Counted from the first letter of the stretch, positions 26,923-36,659 are shown. The stretch is DNA of 64,000 nucleotides from Caulobacter sp. UNC279MFTsu5.1 (GCF_900114015.1 NZ_FORN01000012.1:62001-126000), one strand, 5' to 3'. Notes: a model not told the origin generated them from the letters alone. A program made the numbers and translations.

Positions 26923-28101
26923 ATGTTATCTTCTGAAGCGCTCGCGCTCCGCGCGGTCGATCTGCTGGGTCGACTGGTGGCGTTCGACACCACCTCGCGA
27001 CGATCCAACCTGGCCTTGATCGAATGGGTCGAAACCTATCTCGCCAAGTTTGGTATCGCGTCGCGACGGGTTCCCAACCACGACGGAACCAAGAGCAACC
27101 TGCTGGCCAGCATCGGTCCGGCGACCCCAGGCGGCGTCGTGCTGTCGGGCCATACCGACGTGGTGCCGGTCGACGGCCAACCCTGGACAAGCGATCCGTT
27201 CGTCCTGGCCACGCGCGACGGCCGGCTCTACGGCCGGGGAACCTGCGACATGAAGGGCTTCCTCGCCCTGGCCCTGGCCGCCGTCCCCGACCTGGTCAAG
27301 GCCCCCCTCGGCCGCCCCGTCCACCTGGCCTTCTCCTATGACGAGGAGATCGGTTGCCTGGGCGCGCCGGACATGATCGCGGTGATCGCCAACGAGCTGC
27401 CTTGCCCGGCGCTGGTCGTGGTGGGTGAACCCACCAACATGGTCGCCGTGCACGGTCACAAGGGTATCGCCAGCTTCCGCGTCACCGTCACCGGCCGCGA
27501 AGCTCATTCCAGCCTGACCCACCTGGGAGTCTCGGCCAATATGGTCGCCGTCAAGCTCATGAGCCACTTGGTCAACCTAGCGGAGCAGTTGGAGCGAGAG
27601 GCCGATCCCACCTCGCCGTTCATCCCCAAGGGCGCGACCCTGACCATCGGCCAAGTGACCGGCGGCACGGCGGTCAACATACTGGCTCGGGAATGCGTGT
27701 TTGTCTTCGACCTGCGCACACCGTCCGGCCTGGACGCCCAAGCGCTCCTGGCCGATTTTTTCGCCTTGGCCCAAGCCCTGGACTCCGAGATCAAGGCCAG
27801 GGCCCCCGAGGGCGGAGTGGTGGTCGAGACCCGCTCCATGACCCCGCCCTTCGCACCCGAAGAGAACGGCGCGGCCGAGGCCTTCGCCCGGCGCATCGCC
27901 GGCGACAATGGCCCGCCTCGTGTCGTTCCCTACGCCGCCGAGGCTGGCCAGTTCCAGCGCGCGGGCTTCTCCACCGTCATCTGCGGTCCAGGCTCTATCG
28001 ACCAAGCCCACCAGCCAGACGAGTTTGTCGAAGTCGCCCAGATGGAACGCGGCGCAGCTTTCATGCGCCGGCTGATTGAAGACCTTTCCATCGGCGGATA
28101 A
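26923..28101 (+). CDS. argE: acetylornithine deacetylase, M20 family
   Basis: The 392-residue enzyme hydrolyses N-acetylornithine in arginine synthesis. Metal-ligand motifs are in order: SGHTDVVPVDGQPW with the first histidine, GRGTCDMKG with the bridging aspartate, YDEEIGC with the catalytic glutamate, GEPTN and CGPGSIDQAHQPDEF with the last histidine. Length fits the ArgE branch of M20 peptidases rather than DapE. Its 3' end overlaps the convergent glycosyltransferase gene by 41 bp, so their mRNAs are complementary at the ends. Confidence 0.92.
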   Translation: MLSSEALALRAVDLLGRLVAFDTTSRRSNLALIEWVETYLAKFGIASRRVPNHDGTKSNLLASIGPATPGGVVLSGHTDVVPVDGQPWTSDPFVLATRDGRLYGRGTCDMKGFLALALAAVPDLVKAPLGRPVHLAFSYDEEIGCLGAPDMIAVIANELPCPALVVVGEPTNMVAVHGHKGIASFRVTVTGREAHSSLTHLGVSANMVAVKLMSHLVNLAEQLEREADPTSPFIPKGATLTIGQVTGGTAVNILARECVFVFDLRTPSGLDAQALLADFFALAQALDSEIKARAPEGGVVVETRSMTPPFAPEENGAAEAFARRIAGDNGPPRVVPYAAEAGQFQRAGFSTVICGPGSIDQAHQPDEFVEVAQMERGAAFMRRLIEDLSIGG

Positions 28102-29110
28102 CCACTCGTCGGCCAAGGAACGCCACCGGATCAAGGGCCATTATCCGCAGGATGCTGGCCGACCCTGCTTTGCGATCGGCCTGGATCGCGCGTCGTGACT
28201 CCAGGATCGAGCTTAGATCGTCGCGCGCAAACGCCGCCCGGATTCCTCGGATCACCGCCTTGGCGTCGCCGCGACGTAGATGGAGCAAAAGCAACCCGGC
28301 GGTCACCGCCACATGAAGCGGCAGGGTCAGCCATAACATCAACGGCGGCGTGTTCTTCAGGAACGTCCAGATGCGGTTTCGCGAACCATGAAAGAGCGCG
28401 AAGTCCGAGCGCACCCCCGTACTCGCCGAGCCGACGTGCTCCACGCGAGCCTCCGGGATCAGCAGCGTGCGCTCGCCAGCCAGCCGCATGCGATAGCCCA
28501 GATCGACGTCCTCGCAGTAGCAGAAGAACCGGTCGTCGAAGCCGCCCAGACGAAGAAATATCCGGCGGTCGATCAGGGTCGCCGCCCCGCAGGCCGAAAA
28601 CACCTCTCCCTCGAGCATGTCCTTGGGCAGACGGCGACGGTAGCCGCCGCGGAAGGGAATTCCCGCCGAGGTCATGACGTCGCCAGCGCCGTCCATCAGG
28701 CCCGGCTCGTCGGCCACCATCTGCAATGACGCAAAGCAGGACACATCGGCATGACGCGCGGCGGCGGCGACCAGCATCTCCAGCCAACGCGGATCGGGAT
28801 AGGCGTCGGGATTGAGCAACGCCAGCCAACGTCCGCGGGCGTGTCGGGCCGCCAGATTATTGCCCGCCGCGAAACCTAGATTGCCGCCCGGCTCGATCAA
28901 TTGAACCGCGCTATTGGCCGCCGCCTTCTGGGGGGCCCCGTCGACCGACGCATTATCGATCAGAATGATCTCGAAATCCCGGAAGGTCTGCGCCTCAAGA
29001 CCCGCTAGACAGCGCGCCAGGGTGGGCCCGCTCTGATAGGCGACGATCAGTACGCTGATTAGCGGGCTGGCCTCCTTGGCGGGCTTGCCAATCTCATTCG
29101 AGCGGGCCAT
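28061..29110 (-). CDS. family 2 glycosyltransferase, rhamnosyltransferase-like
   Basis: About 349 residues with a GT-A fold: ISVLIVAYQSGPTLARCL near the N terminus, IILIDNASVDG, GNLGFAAGNNLAAR, LLNPDAYPD as the DXD-like motif, and CEDVDLGYRMRLAG near the end of the catalytic domain. LNPDAY and GFAAGNN are typical of WcaE/rhamnosyltransferase-type enzymes of O-antigen loci. A hydrophobic C-terminal helix (LMLWLTLPLHVAVTAGLLLL) could anchor it to the membrane. Starts at 29149 or the GTG at 29185 are possible. It overlaps argE at its 3' end. Confidence 0.87.
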   Translation of the reverse strand: MARSNEIGKPAKEASPLISVLIVAYQSGPTLARCLAGLEAQTFRDFEIILIDNASVDGAPQKAAANSAVQLIEPGGNLGFAAGNNLAARHARGRWLALLNPDAYPDPRWLEMLVAAAARHADVSCFASLQMVADEPGLMDGAGDVMTSAGIPFRGGYRRRLPKDMLEGEVFSACGAATLIDRRIFLRLGGFDDRFFCYCEDVDLGYRMRLAGERTLLIPEARVEHVGSASTGVRSDFALFHGSRNRIWTFLKNTPPLMLWLTLPLHVAVTAGLLLLHLRRGDAKAVIRGIRAAFARDDLSSILESRRAIQADRKAGSASILRIMALDPVAFLGRRVVIRRWKGLQSAGA

Positions 29111-29260
29111 GCGTGGTCTGTTTCCCAGTTGAGGTTGGATTATGGGCATTGCATCTCTAGCCGTTCCGGAGGTCCTGCTTATCACACCGGCGGATCACGG
29201 CGATAAGCGGGGCTTGGCCCGAACCAATCTTGCCCTTTCTTTCCAATCTACGGCCCGATC

Positions 29261-29986
29261 GTGAAACAGCTCCAATTCGGCGAACCCTTCGCGCAATCCG
29301 CTCGCGTCAGCGAGGGAGTGTTTATTCACTTCGCGAACATTTCGCTGGCCAACAAGTACTTCTACATGTCGACGCCGAAGGTCGCGTCGTCATCCCTGTT
29401 GATGACCCTGCAAAGGGTTGAGCGTGACGATCCGGCGTTCAGTCACACACCAATCTCCAACGTCCACACTCGAGCGCTTTCACCCCTGTTCACGCCCTAT
29501 CAGGTCGAGGATTTCTGGAGAACGCTTGACCGAGACTTGTTCAAATTCTGCATCGTGCGCGACCCCTTTGAACGGGCGATCTCAGCCTATCTCGACAAGG
29601 TGCTGCCGCCCCAGGGCGGGCTTGGCGGGCGCGTCGCCACGCGTCTCGGCGTTCCCGAACCTGTGAGCTTTGAATCCTTCCTGGAAATGATCGCCCTGGA
29701 AGACCCCGTCGAGCGCGACCCACACTACGCCGTTCAGCATGACCACCTGTGTTGCGATCATATTCAGTATGATCTTGTCGGTCGTTTCGAGGATCTGGAA
29801 CGCGCCTTTGCGGACATCAGTGCGGGCATCGGTATAGATATTTCCAGATTTTCAGCCCGAATAGATCATCACTTTACAGGCGAAAAGGACCTCCGGAAAT
29901 TCCTGACACCCCGGGCGCTTGAACTTATGCGTCAAATCTATCGTCAAGATTTCGATACCTTTGAATATCCAGATCAAGCGTTCTAA
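29261..29986 (+). CDS. sulfotransferase family 2 (carbohydrate sulfotransferase-like)
   Basis: The 241-residue protein has the two PAPS-binding motifs of Sulfotransfer_2: STPKVASSSL (residues 37-46) for the 5' phosphosulfate and VRDPFERAISAYLDK (99-113) for the 3' phosphate. Such enzymes transfer sulfate from PAPS to sugars. The GTG start lies just ahead of the conserved region. A second family member follows 236 bp downstream. The PAPS supply genes are not in the window. Confidence 0.85.
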   Translation: MKQLQFGEPFAQSARVSEGVFIHFANISLANKYFYMSTPKVASSSLLMTLQRVERDDPAFSHTPISNVHTRALSPLFTPYQVEDFWRTLDRDLFKFCIVRDPFERAISAYLDKVLPPQGGLGGRVATRLGVPEPVSFESFLEMIALEDPVERDPHYAVQHDHLCCDHIQYDLVGRFEDLERAFADISAGIGIDISRFSARIDHHFTGEKDLRKFLTPRALELMRQIYRQDFDTFEYPDQAF

Positions 29987-30222
29987 AGCACATCGGGCGG
30001 TTCCGTGGCGCGGGTCCACGCCAACACCGCCATCCCTTGGCGGATTAGGATCCGCCGAAGTCCCGTCGCCAAGCGGCCAAGATGGACCTGGAACCCGCTC
30101 CCCCCGGCGGCCCGGCGGCCTCATCGATCGTCCGAACGCGTCGTTGAGATAAACCCAAGATGGCATTAGACTAAGACGGAATCGTCGTCCTTCGAAGGAA
30201 GTTAGGGTGAGAATACTCAATA

Positions 30223-30987
30223 ATGAGAAATGATCAGCCGCCCATCGATCCTGATAGCAAAAAAACAATAGTAAAGAGCGCCCAAAAACCGACACCCTGT
30301 AGCGTAGAAAAAGTTTCCTCGTGCGCTTGCGACTTGATAAATAGAGAAGAAGTTGGGTCGATATATAACTATCGCATGGCGTTTCGAAACAGTGGGTTGA
30401 TTTTTATTGAAGTGCCCAAATGCCTTTCGACATCTATCAAGGTGTCGATGTTCATGCGGGAATACAACCTCCCGCAGTGGGCCGCCAACATCCTGACCGA
30501 CAGCGCCAAACGAGACGTTCTGTATCCTCGCAGCATCGTGACGCCGGCTGATCTCGTGGATCCGAAGCTGGTGAAGTTCGCCTTTATCAGAAACCCGTGG
30601 GCGCGCATGGCGTCGGCCTATGGCAATGTCGGCGGCTCACGGCATGTCGCCGATCAATATTCGTTCGAGGCTCTTATCGAGAGCTTGCCCGAACGCCACG
30701 CCACGCCGGTGGCGGACCAGGAAAACGCTCACTTCAAACCCGCCAGCTATTTTCTGCCGCGCGACGCCGCGGGACAGTGTCGCGTCGATATTCTCGGCCG
30801 CGTTGAAACCTGCCAGAGAGACTGGAGGCACATCACCGACACCGTCCGCATTCTGCCCTTTGACTTGCCGCACTACAATCCGGCCGACGTTCCGACGGAC
30901 TATCGTTCTGTCTACACGGCCAGGACGCGAAACATCGTTGGCGACCTGTTCGCTGAAGATATCCAGTTAGGAAATTACGATTTCTAG
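30223..30987 (+). CDS. sulfotransferase family 2, second copy
   Basis: This 254-residue protein shows IEVPKCLSTSIK (residues 62-73) and FIRNPWARMASAY (121-133), the same two PAPS-site motifs as its neighbour with weaker agreement. The first 50 residues are polar and low in conservation. The first 250 bases of the gene and the upstream spacer are AT-richer than the region around them, a sign of separate origin. AGGGTGAG lies about ten bases before the ATG. It probably modifies the same glycan at another position. Confidence 0.8.
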   Translation: MRNDQPPIDPDSKKTIVKSAQKPTPCSVEKVSSCACDLINREEVGSIYNYRMAFRNSGLIFIEVPKCLSTSIKVSMFMREYNLPQWAANILTDSAKRDVLYPRSIVTPADLVDPKLVKFAFIRNPWARMASAYGNVGGSRHVADQYSFEALIESLPERHATPVADQENAHFKPASYFLPRDAAGQCRVDILGRVETCQRDWRHITDTVRILPFDLPHYNPADVPTDYRSVYTARTRNIVGDLFAEDIQLGNYDF

Positions 30988-31040
30988 AGCAGGCCGCGCG
31001 ACATGGGATTCGCGCAGCTCGCCCCAGGTTCTGCTTTCGC

Positions 31041-31772
31041 CTAGCGATTCGCGAGCTTGGAGCGGAGGGCCGGTGCGAGCGTGTAGGCTTGGCTGAATAC
31101 GGGTGCGAAGGGAGGGTCGTCCCGCGTCTCGTAATGGACACGGAATGCGTCCGCGGCAAAATCGCGGTCGCGCCACAGTCCCAGGTAGATATCGCGATAA
31201 GCGCCGAACGCCTCCGCTGAGATTCGCGGATAAGCGCGATGCTCCGGGTTTTCGATGGCGATGTCGGGGAATTTGACAACCTGCCGAGGATAGAGCGCGC
31301 CCGCCAGGTGAATGACGAAGAACTGGCTCAACCACCAAGTCGCGGCGTCGTAGGTCGCGATGTAGGGCAGAAGAACCTGGTCTTCGACGACATCGCGGTG
31401 GAACGCGTTGACGATGGCGTCGAAGTCATAGACCGCGTGGATTTCCCGATGGTCATGGGGATGAGGGTGAGACGGAAGGCCGACCGCGGGCCGCCATCGC
31501 GTCAAGGCCTCTTCCAGAGCGTCCCACGAACCGCGAGTGAAGACCACGTCGTCATCGCAGAAGATGAAGTAGTCATAGTCCCGGCCCGCGGCTCGCGCCG
31601 CTTGCAGCAGGGCGTTGCGGCCTTCGGTCCAGGTGCTGCCCGGAAGATGGATGGCGCCCGGCTGCGGATCGCGGAAGGTGAGGTGGTGGACGTCCACGTT
31701 CGTCCGCCCCACAAGCTCACGAAAGACGCGCGGCAGAACCCCTTCCGTCTGAACCAGATAGGCGAAAAGCAT
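31041..31772 (-). CDS. DDD-motif protein, paralogue of the protein at 10017
   Basis: The 243-residue protein starts FAYLVQTEG, then TWTEGRNALL (residues 47-56) and YFIFCDDDVVFTR (70-80), the same ordered motifs as the product at 10017-10880. The DDD cluster suggests a GT-A glycosyltransferase metal site. Later parts (TWWLSQFFVIHLAGALYP) align only loosely. It ends 53 bp from the sulfotransferase stop (convergent) and is 27 bp downstream of the fucosyltransferase-like gene, so it is probably cotranscribed with that gene. I know no named family for it. Confidence 0.72.
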   Translation of the reverse strand: MLFAYLVQTEGVLPRVFRELVGRTNVDVHHLTFRDPQPGAIHLPGSTWTEGRNALLQAARAAGRDYDYFIFCDDDVVFTRGSWDALEEALTRWRPAVGLPSHPHPHDHREIHAVYDFDAIVNAFHRDVVEDQVLLPYIATYDAATWWLSQFFVIHLAGALYPRQVVKFPDIAIENPEHRAYPRISAEAFGAYRDIYLGLWRDRDFAADAFRVHYETRDDPPFAPVFSQAYTLAPALRSKLANR

Positions 31773-31799
31773 GGGAGGCTCGCTTCCCGTGATCTGGGC

Positions 31800-33305
31800 T
31801 CAGAGGTTCGCGTTGCGGGCGATCAGCTGCGACAACGTCCGGTCGCTGCTGAACGTATCGCTATGGCGGCCCTCTTCAAACTTCCAGAACTCGTAGTGGT
31901 CCAGGTCGCTCTGCGGCGTCAGGCTGAACATGTTGGTCCTGCCGATCGCGCTTGCGAACATGCCGAAGATCGAGGTGCTTTGGGAGAACATGAAGGCGCA
32001 GCGCGACATCAGGATTTGATCGACGACGGCGTCCTGAACCGCGACGTGGTCGCTGGTGTTGTCGATCGAATCCTTGTCGTTGGTGATCACATAGCCTGGA
32101 AACTCACGCTTGAGCGAAGCTTCCGTCTCGAAGCTGTTGGTGCACAGCAACACATGCTCGAACTGCGGCATCGATGAGCGCAGGTCGCTGATCAGGTTCG
32201 AAAATACCTGCTCGCCAAGTTTGAACTTGGCTTGCTCTTGCTCTGCGAAGGCACCGCTGGGATAGGGCCGGCGGATATGCAGGCCGATAACCTTCTTGAA
32301 ATCGGTGCCCTGGTGCCTCTCCAACTTTTCCCGGATGGACGGGTGCAGCACGAAGCGCCGGAAGATCGCACCCAATTCCGCATGGGTGGGCGTGATCCCA
32401 TCGCTGGCCTCGAACGGCGTGATCGAATGGATGTTCGCGTTCTGGGGAAGCGCCTCGAGCGGCAAGACCGACGCGCCAGCCGGGTCTTCGGCGTAAAATG
32501 TGAAGGTTTCGGCCCGTTCGCCAAAATCGTCGCCATCGACTCGCGCGAAGCCGCTGGCCTCGATGTCGATGATGTCGGACAGGTGCGACGCGCAGTGCTG
32601 GTTGGGACCCCACCACGCCAATGCGCGACGACCAGAGCGCTCGGCCGTATGCATGACGCCCAGCAGGCCGATCATGCGGTTCATGAAGCCGCCCTGATTG
32701 CAGTTGATCAGCGCGCTCGAGACGCTCCGCGAGGTGCTGAGGTCGAAAAGACGCGGCTCGCCGACCACGCCGACCACGGGCTGATAGGGCCAAAAAGCCA
32801 AAATCTTGACCGAAGATCCCTCGAAGGGCGAATCTGGCGCCCGCAGAACGTCGACGCGGACGGAGATCGGCCCGCCGTCGGAATAAAAGCCCATGTGCGC
32901 GGGTTGCCGCTGCTCAACGACGAACATCTTCGAAACGGTCCGCTCGCCCTGGACCAGGGTGATGATCACTGTCGCCGGGCGTGTCCAAGTCTCGGAGTTC
33001 AGCATGATCTCCGAGCGCAGATAGATGTAGCCCTCGCCCAGGTGAATATCGCGCCAGGTCTTGATCGCCGGCCCATCGGGAGCAGTATGAAAGACACTGT
33101 CATCGCGAAGTGGGTCGGGCGAGATCACACACCATTCATTGAGGTGATCGACCTGACCTTGCTCGAAGGAATGAAGGTTGGCCAAACAGTAGTCTTCGCC
33201 GGAAGAGGACGCCCAAACAAGCTTCACGGGCTGGTCGGGAACTGCACGCCAAGCTTCGACGATGCCCTGCTCATCGCCTTGCTGTCGAATTACGGCCTGC
33301 CTCAT
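31800..33305 (-). CDS. fucosyltransferase-like protein with N-terminal extension
   Basis: About 501 residues. The C-terminal 300 residues look like a GT-B fucosyltransferase: INCNQGGFMNRMIGLLGVM resembles the GLGNRL segment at the acceptor side, VIGLHIRRPYPSG (near residue 340) resembles the HxRR nucleotide-binding motif of GT11/GT23 families, and CAFMFSQSTSIFGMFASAIG resembles the late loop. The first 190 residues have no recognised family. ATG 33305 has AGGAG eleven bases upstream. GDP-L-fucose genes gmd and fcl are divergent from it about 200 bp away, which strongly suggests fucose as donor. The DDD-motif gene follows closely downstream. Confidence 0.72.
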   Translation of the reverse strand: MRQAVIRQQGDEQGIVEAWRAVPDQPVKLVWASSSGEDYCLANLHSFEQGQVDHLNEWCVISPDPLRDDSVFHTAPDGPAIKTWRDIHLGEGYIYLRSEIMLNSETWTRPATVIITLVQGERTVSKMFVVEQRQPAHMGFYSDGGPISVRVDVLRAPDSPFEGSSVKILAFWPYQPVVGVVGEPRLFDLSTSRSVSSALINCNQGGFMNRMIGLLGVMHTAERSGRRALAWWGPNQHCASHLSDIIDIEASGFARVDGDDFGERAETFTFYAEDPAGASVLPLEALPQNANIHSITPFEASDGITPTHAELGAIFRRFVLHPSIREKLERHQGTDFKKVIGLHIRRPYPSGAFAEQEQAKFKLGEQVFSNLISDLRSSMPQFEHVLLCTNSFETEASLKREFPGYVITNDKDSIDNTSDHVAVQDAVVDQILMSRCAFMFSQSTSIFGMFASAIGRTNMFSLTPQSDLDHYEFWKFEEGRHSDTFSSDRTLSQLIARNANL

Positions 33306-33512
33306 TAGTCGAGCATCTCCTACGTGGGCCGCAGCTAGCATGAGGGGTCCGTTCTTGGCAACGAGGGTCGGACCGCGCCAGGACGCACAAGATCGACCCT
33401 CTTCGGCCTAGCTCGCCCACTTTAGGACCACGTGTCGGTGGCAAGGGGCTCGCTTGAGCGACGCAATTGTATTAGGCACCCGTCAAGCATCGACGCGGCC
33501 TTGGGAGATAGC

Positions 33513-34589
33513 ATGAGCGTTGCAAGTAACGGCAAAGTCGCGTTGATTACCGGCGTGACCGGCCAGGATGGGGCCTATCTATCGGAGCTCTTGCTTTCGA
33601 AGGGCTATACGGTGCACGGGGTGAAGCGGCGCTCGTCGTCGTTCAACACCGGACGGATCGAGCACCTCTACCAGGATCCGCACGAAAAGGATCCGCGCTT
33701 CATCCTTCACTATGGCGACATGACCGACAGCACGAACCTGATCCGGATCGTGCAGCAGACCCAGCCGGACGAGATCTACAACCTGGCGGCCCAGAGCCAC
33801 GTGGCGGTCAGCTTCGAGACCCCGGAATATACTGGCAACGCCGACGCCGTAGGCACGCTGCGCCTGCTGGAGGCCATTCGGATCCTGGGCCTGGAGAAAA
33901 AGACCAAGTTCTACCAGGCCTCGACCTCGGAACTGTACGGCCTGGTGCAGGAGGTGCCCCAGAGCGAGAAGACCCCGTTCTATCCGCGCAGCCCCTACGC
34001 CGCGGCCAAGCTGTACGGCTACTGGATCGTGGTGAACTATCGCGAAGCCTATGGCATCCACGCCAGTAACGGCATCCTGTTCAATCACGAGAGCCCGCTG
34101 CGCGGCGAGACCTTTGTCACGCGCAAGATCACCCGCGCGGTTGCGGCCATCAAACAGGGCTTTCAGGAGAAGCTCTATCTCGGCAACCTGGACGCCAAGC
34201 GCGATTGGGGCCATGCCCGGGAATATGTTCGCGGCATGTGGTTGATGCTGCAGCAGGAACAAGGCGACGATTACGTGCTGGCCACCGGCGAAACGACGAT
34301 CGTTCGCGACTTCGTCACCAAAGCCTTCTTCGAAACCGGCGTCTCGATTCGCTGGTCAGGGGAGGGGATCGAGGAAAAGGGAATCTGCACGGAAACCGGC
34401 AAGGTCCTGGTTGAGGTCGATCCCCGCTATTTCCGCCCTACGGAGGTGGAACTGCTGATCGGCGATCCGACCAAGGCGAAAGAAAAGCTCGGCTGGGTCC
34501 ACGAAACCAAGTGGGAACAGCTGTGCGCCGAGATGGTCGCCGCCGACATGATCACGGTCGCCCGGGAGCAGCGCCGCAATGCCGAATGA
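33513..34589 (+). CDS. gmd: GDP-mannose 4,6-dehydratase
   Basis: The 358-residue enzyme converts GDP-mannose to GDP-4-dehydro-6-deoxymannose. GVTGQDG (residues 14-20) is the NADP site, STSELYG (137-143) and YAAAK (162-166) hold the catalytic Thr/Glu and Tyr/Lys, and NFETP-like [19 protein letters not shown] fits the family. GGGAG precedes the ATG at 33513; the longer frame upstream is unlikely. It overlaps the next gene by 11 bp, forming a two-step GDP-fucose operon. Confidence 0.96.
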   Translation: MSVASNGKVALITGVTGQDGAYLSELLLSKGYTVHGVKRRSSSFNTGRIEHLYQDPHEKDPRFILHYGDMTDSTNLIRIVQQTQPDEIYNLAAQSHVAVSFETPEYTGNADAVGTLRLLEAIRILGLEKKTKFYQASTSELYGLVQEVPQSEKTPFYPRSPYAAAKLYGYWIVVNYREAYGIHASNGILFNHESPLRGETFVTRKITRAVAAIKQGFQEKLYLGNLDAKRDWGHAREYVRGMWLMLQQEQGDDYVLATGETTIVRDFVTKAFFETGVSIRWSGEGIEEKGICTETGKVLVEVDPRYFRPTEVELLIGDPTKAKEKLGWVHETKWEQLCAEMVAADMITVAREQRRNAE

Positions 34590-35526
34590 GGTGATCTTTC
34601 CCCTTGAGGGCAAGCGCATCTGGGTGGCCGGTCATCGCGGCATGGTCGGCTCGGCCATCGTCCGGCGACTGGTCTCGGAAAGGTGCGAGGTGATCACGGC
34701 CGGGCGCGAGGTCGTTGATCTCAAGCGCCAGGATCAGGTCGAGGCTTGGATGGCGCGGGAAAAGCCCGACGCCATCTTCCTGGCCGCGGCTAAGGTCGGC
34801 GGCATCATGGCCAACGACAGCTATCCGGCCGACTTCCTGTACGACAACCTGATGATCGAGACGAACATCATCCAGGCCGCCCACGCCAACGGCGTGGCCA
34901 AGCTGCTATTCCTGGGCTCGTCATGCATCTATCCCAAGTTCGCCCAGCAGCCGATCCGCGAAGACAGCCTGCTGACCGGCGCGCTGGAACCGACCAACGA
35001 GTGGTACGCGATCGCCAAGATCGCCGGCATCAAGCTGGCCCAGGCCTATAGAAAGCAGCATGGCGCCGACTTCATCAGCGCCATGCCCACCAACCTCTAT
35101 GGCCAGGGCGACAACTTCGATCTCAACTCCAGCCACGTCATGCCCGCCCTGATCCGCAAGGCCCACGAGGCCAAGCTGGCCGGCGCCGACAACATCACGA
35201 TCTGGGGCACCGGCACGCCTCGACGCGAGTTCCTCAACGCCGACGATTGCGCCGACGCCTGCGTCTTCCTGATGAAGGCCTATTCGGGCTCCGAGCACGT
35301 CAATGTCGGCTCGGGCGACGACATCACGATCCTGGAGCTGGCGCAGCTGGTCTGCGATGTCGTTGGATTTGGGGGCGGCGTCGTTACCGATCCGTCCAAG
35401 CCGGACGGCACGCCCCGCAAGCTGATGAGCGCCGACAAGCTTCGCGGGATGGGATGGGAACCCTCGATCGCGCTTCGCGACGGCATCGCCGACGCCTATA
35501 GGTGGTTCCTGGCCGCCCAGGCCTAG
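34579..35526 (+). CDS. fcl: GDP-L-fucose synthase
   Basis: The 315-residue enzyme (also called WcaG) epimerises and reduces the Gmd product to GDP-L-fucose. [16 protein letters not shown] is the NADP motif, SSCIYP with [14 protein letters not shown] supplies the Ser/Tyr/Lys active site, and [20 protein letters not shown] is highly characteristic. It is translationally overlapped with gmd. Its stop overlaps by four bases with the convergent queG gene. Confidence 0.95.
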   Translation: MPNEVIFPLEGKRIWVAGHRGMVGSAIVRRLVSERCEVITAGREVVDLKRQDQVEAWMAREKPDAIFLAAAKVGGIMANDSYPADFLYDNLMIETNIIQAAHANGVAKLLFLGSSCIYPKFAQQPIREDSLLTGALEPTNEWYAIAKIAGIKLAQAYRKQHGADFISAMPTNLYGQGDNFDLNSSHVMPALIRKAHEAKLAGADNITIWGTGTPRREFLNADDCADACVFLMKAYSGSEHVNVGSGDDITILELAQLVCDVVGFGGGVVTDPSKPDGTPRKLMSADKLRGMGWEPSIALRDGIADAYRWFLAAQA

Positions 35527-36659
35527 GCCAAGGCCGCGCGCCACTCATCGAGGATAGCGGGCGCGACCTCGGCGCTGGCGACCGCGAGGCTCTCGAGCCG
35601 CTTGGGCGCCAGCCGCCACGCCGCCCACGCGGCCGCGCCGCGCACCACCGGCGAAGGATCGGTTAGCCGCGGCTCGACCGCCGCCATCAGCGCGGCGTCG
35701 CCGCTGTTGCCGATCGCATAGAGCACGTTGCGCACGAAGCGGTCGCGGCCGATGCGCTTGACGGGGCTCTTGCTGAACAGGGCTCGAAAGGCCGGGTCGT
35801 CCAACCCGGCCAACTCCGCCAGCGACGGGCCCTTGAGGGTCTCGCGGGCGTGGAAGGCCATCTCGGCCGACAGGCTGGCGAACTTGTTCCACGGACAAAC
35901 GGCCAGGCAGTCGTCGCAGCCATAGATGCGGTTGCCCAGGGCTTGCCGGAACTCGACCGGGATCGGCCCCGACAGCTCTATGGTCAGGTACGAGATGCAG
36001 CGCCGCGCGTCCAACCGATGCGGCGCCGGGAAGGCCCCCGTCGGGCAGATGTCGAGACACGCGCGGCACGTGCCGCAATGGTCGCGCTCGGGCGGGTCGG
36101 CCGGCAGGTCCAGGGTGGTCAGCACGCTGCCCAGGAACAGCCACGAGCCGAACTGGCGCGAGACCAGGTTGGTGTGCTTGCCCTGCCAGCCCAGGCCCGC
36201 GCGTTGGGCCAGGGGCTTTTCCATCAGCGGCGCGGTGTCGACGAACACCTTCACCTCGCCGCCGAACCGGCCGTGCATCCAGCGGGCCAGGGCCTTCAAC
36301 CGCTTCTTGATCACCTCGTGATAGTCGTCGCCCTGGGCGTAGACGCTGATCGCCGCGCGCGAGCCGTCCTCAAGCGCCAGCAGCGGGTCATGCGCGGGGC
36401 CGTAATTGACGCCCAGCACCACCGCCGTCTTCGCGTCGGTCCACATGGCCGTGGGGTGGGCGCGCCGGTCCAGCGTCTCCTCCATCCAGCCCATGGCCCC
36501 GTGGAAGCCTTCGGCCACGAACTCGCGCAGCCAGCCGCCGTTGGGCCAGGCGTCCGAGGCGCTGGCGAAACCGCACGCATCGAAGCCCAACCGCAGGGCC
36601 TCTGCGCGGATTTCGTCCCTCAGCGCGACGTTGGGATGATCAGAAATCGAGATCGTCAT
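35523..36659 (-). CDS. queG: epoxyqueuosine reductase
   Basis: The 378-residue cobalamin- and iron-sulfur-dependent enzyme performs the last step of queuosine synthesis in tRNA. Two ferredoxin-like cysteine clusters are visible: HCGTCRACLDICPTGAF and GCDDCLAVCPWN. LGVNYGP and GWQGKHTNLVSR near the N-terminal half are also typical. The C terminus has a HEAT-like stretch (VVRGAAAWAAWRL). It overlaps the start-side of gst by 20 bp, being downstream of it on the same strand. Confidence 0.94.
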   Translation of the reverse strand: MTISISDHPNVALRDEIRAEALRLGFDACGFASASDAWPNGGWLREFVAEGFHGAMGWMEETLDRRAHPTAMWTDAKTAVVLGVNYGPAHDPLLALEDGSRAAISVYAQGDDYHEVIKKRLKALARWMHGRFGGEVKVFVDTAPLMEKPLAQRAGLGWQGKHTNLVSRQFGSWLFLGSVLTTLDLPADPPERDHCGTCRACLDICPTGAFPAPHRLDARRCISYLTIELSGPIPVEFRQALGNRIYGCDDCLAVCPWNKFASLSAEMAFHARETLKGPSLAELAGLDDPAFRALFSKSPVKRIGRDRFVRNVLYAIGNSGDAALMAAVEPRLTDPSPVVRGAAAWAAWRLAPKRLESLAVASAEVAPAILDEWRAALA

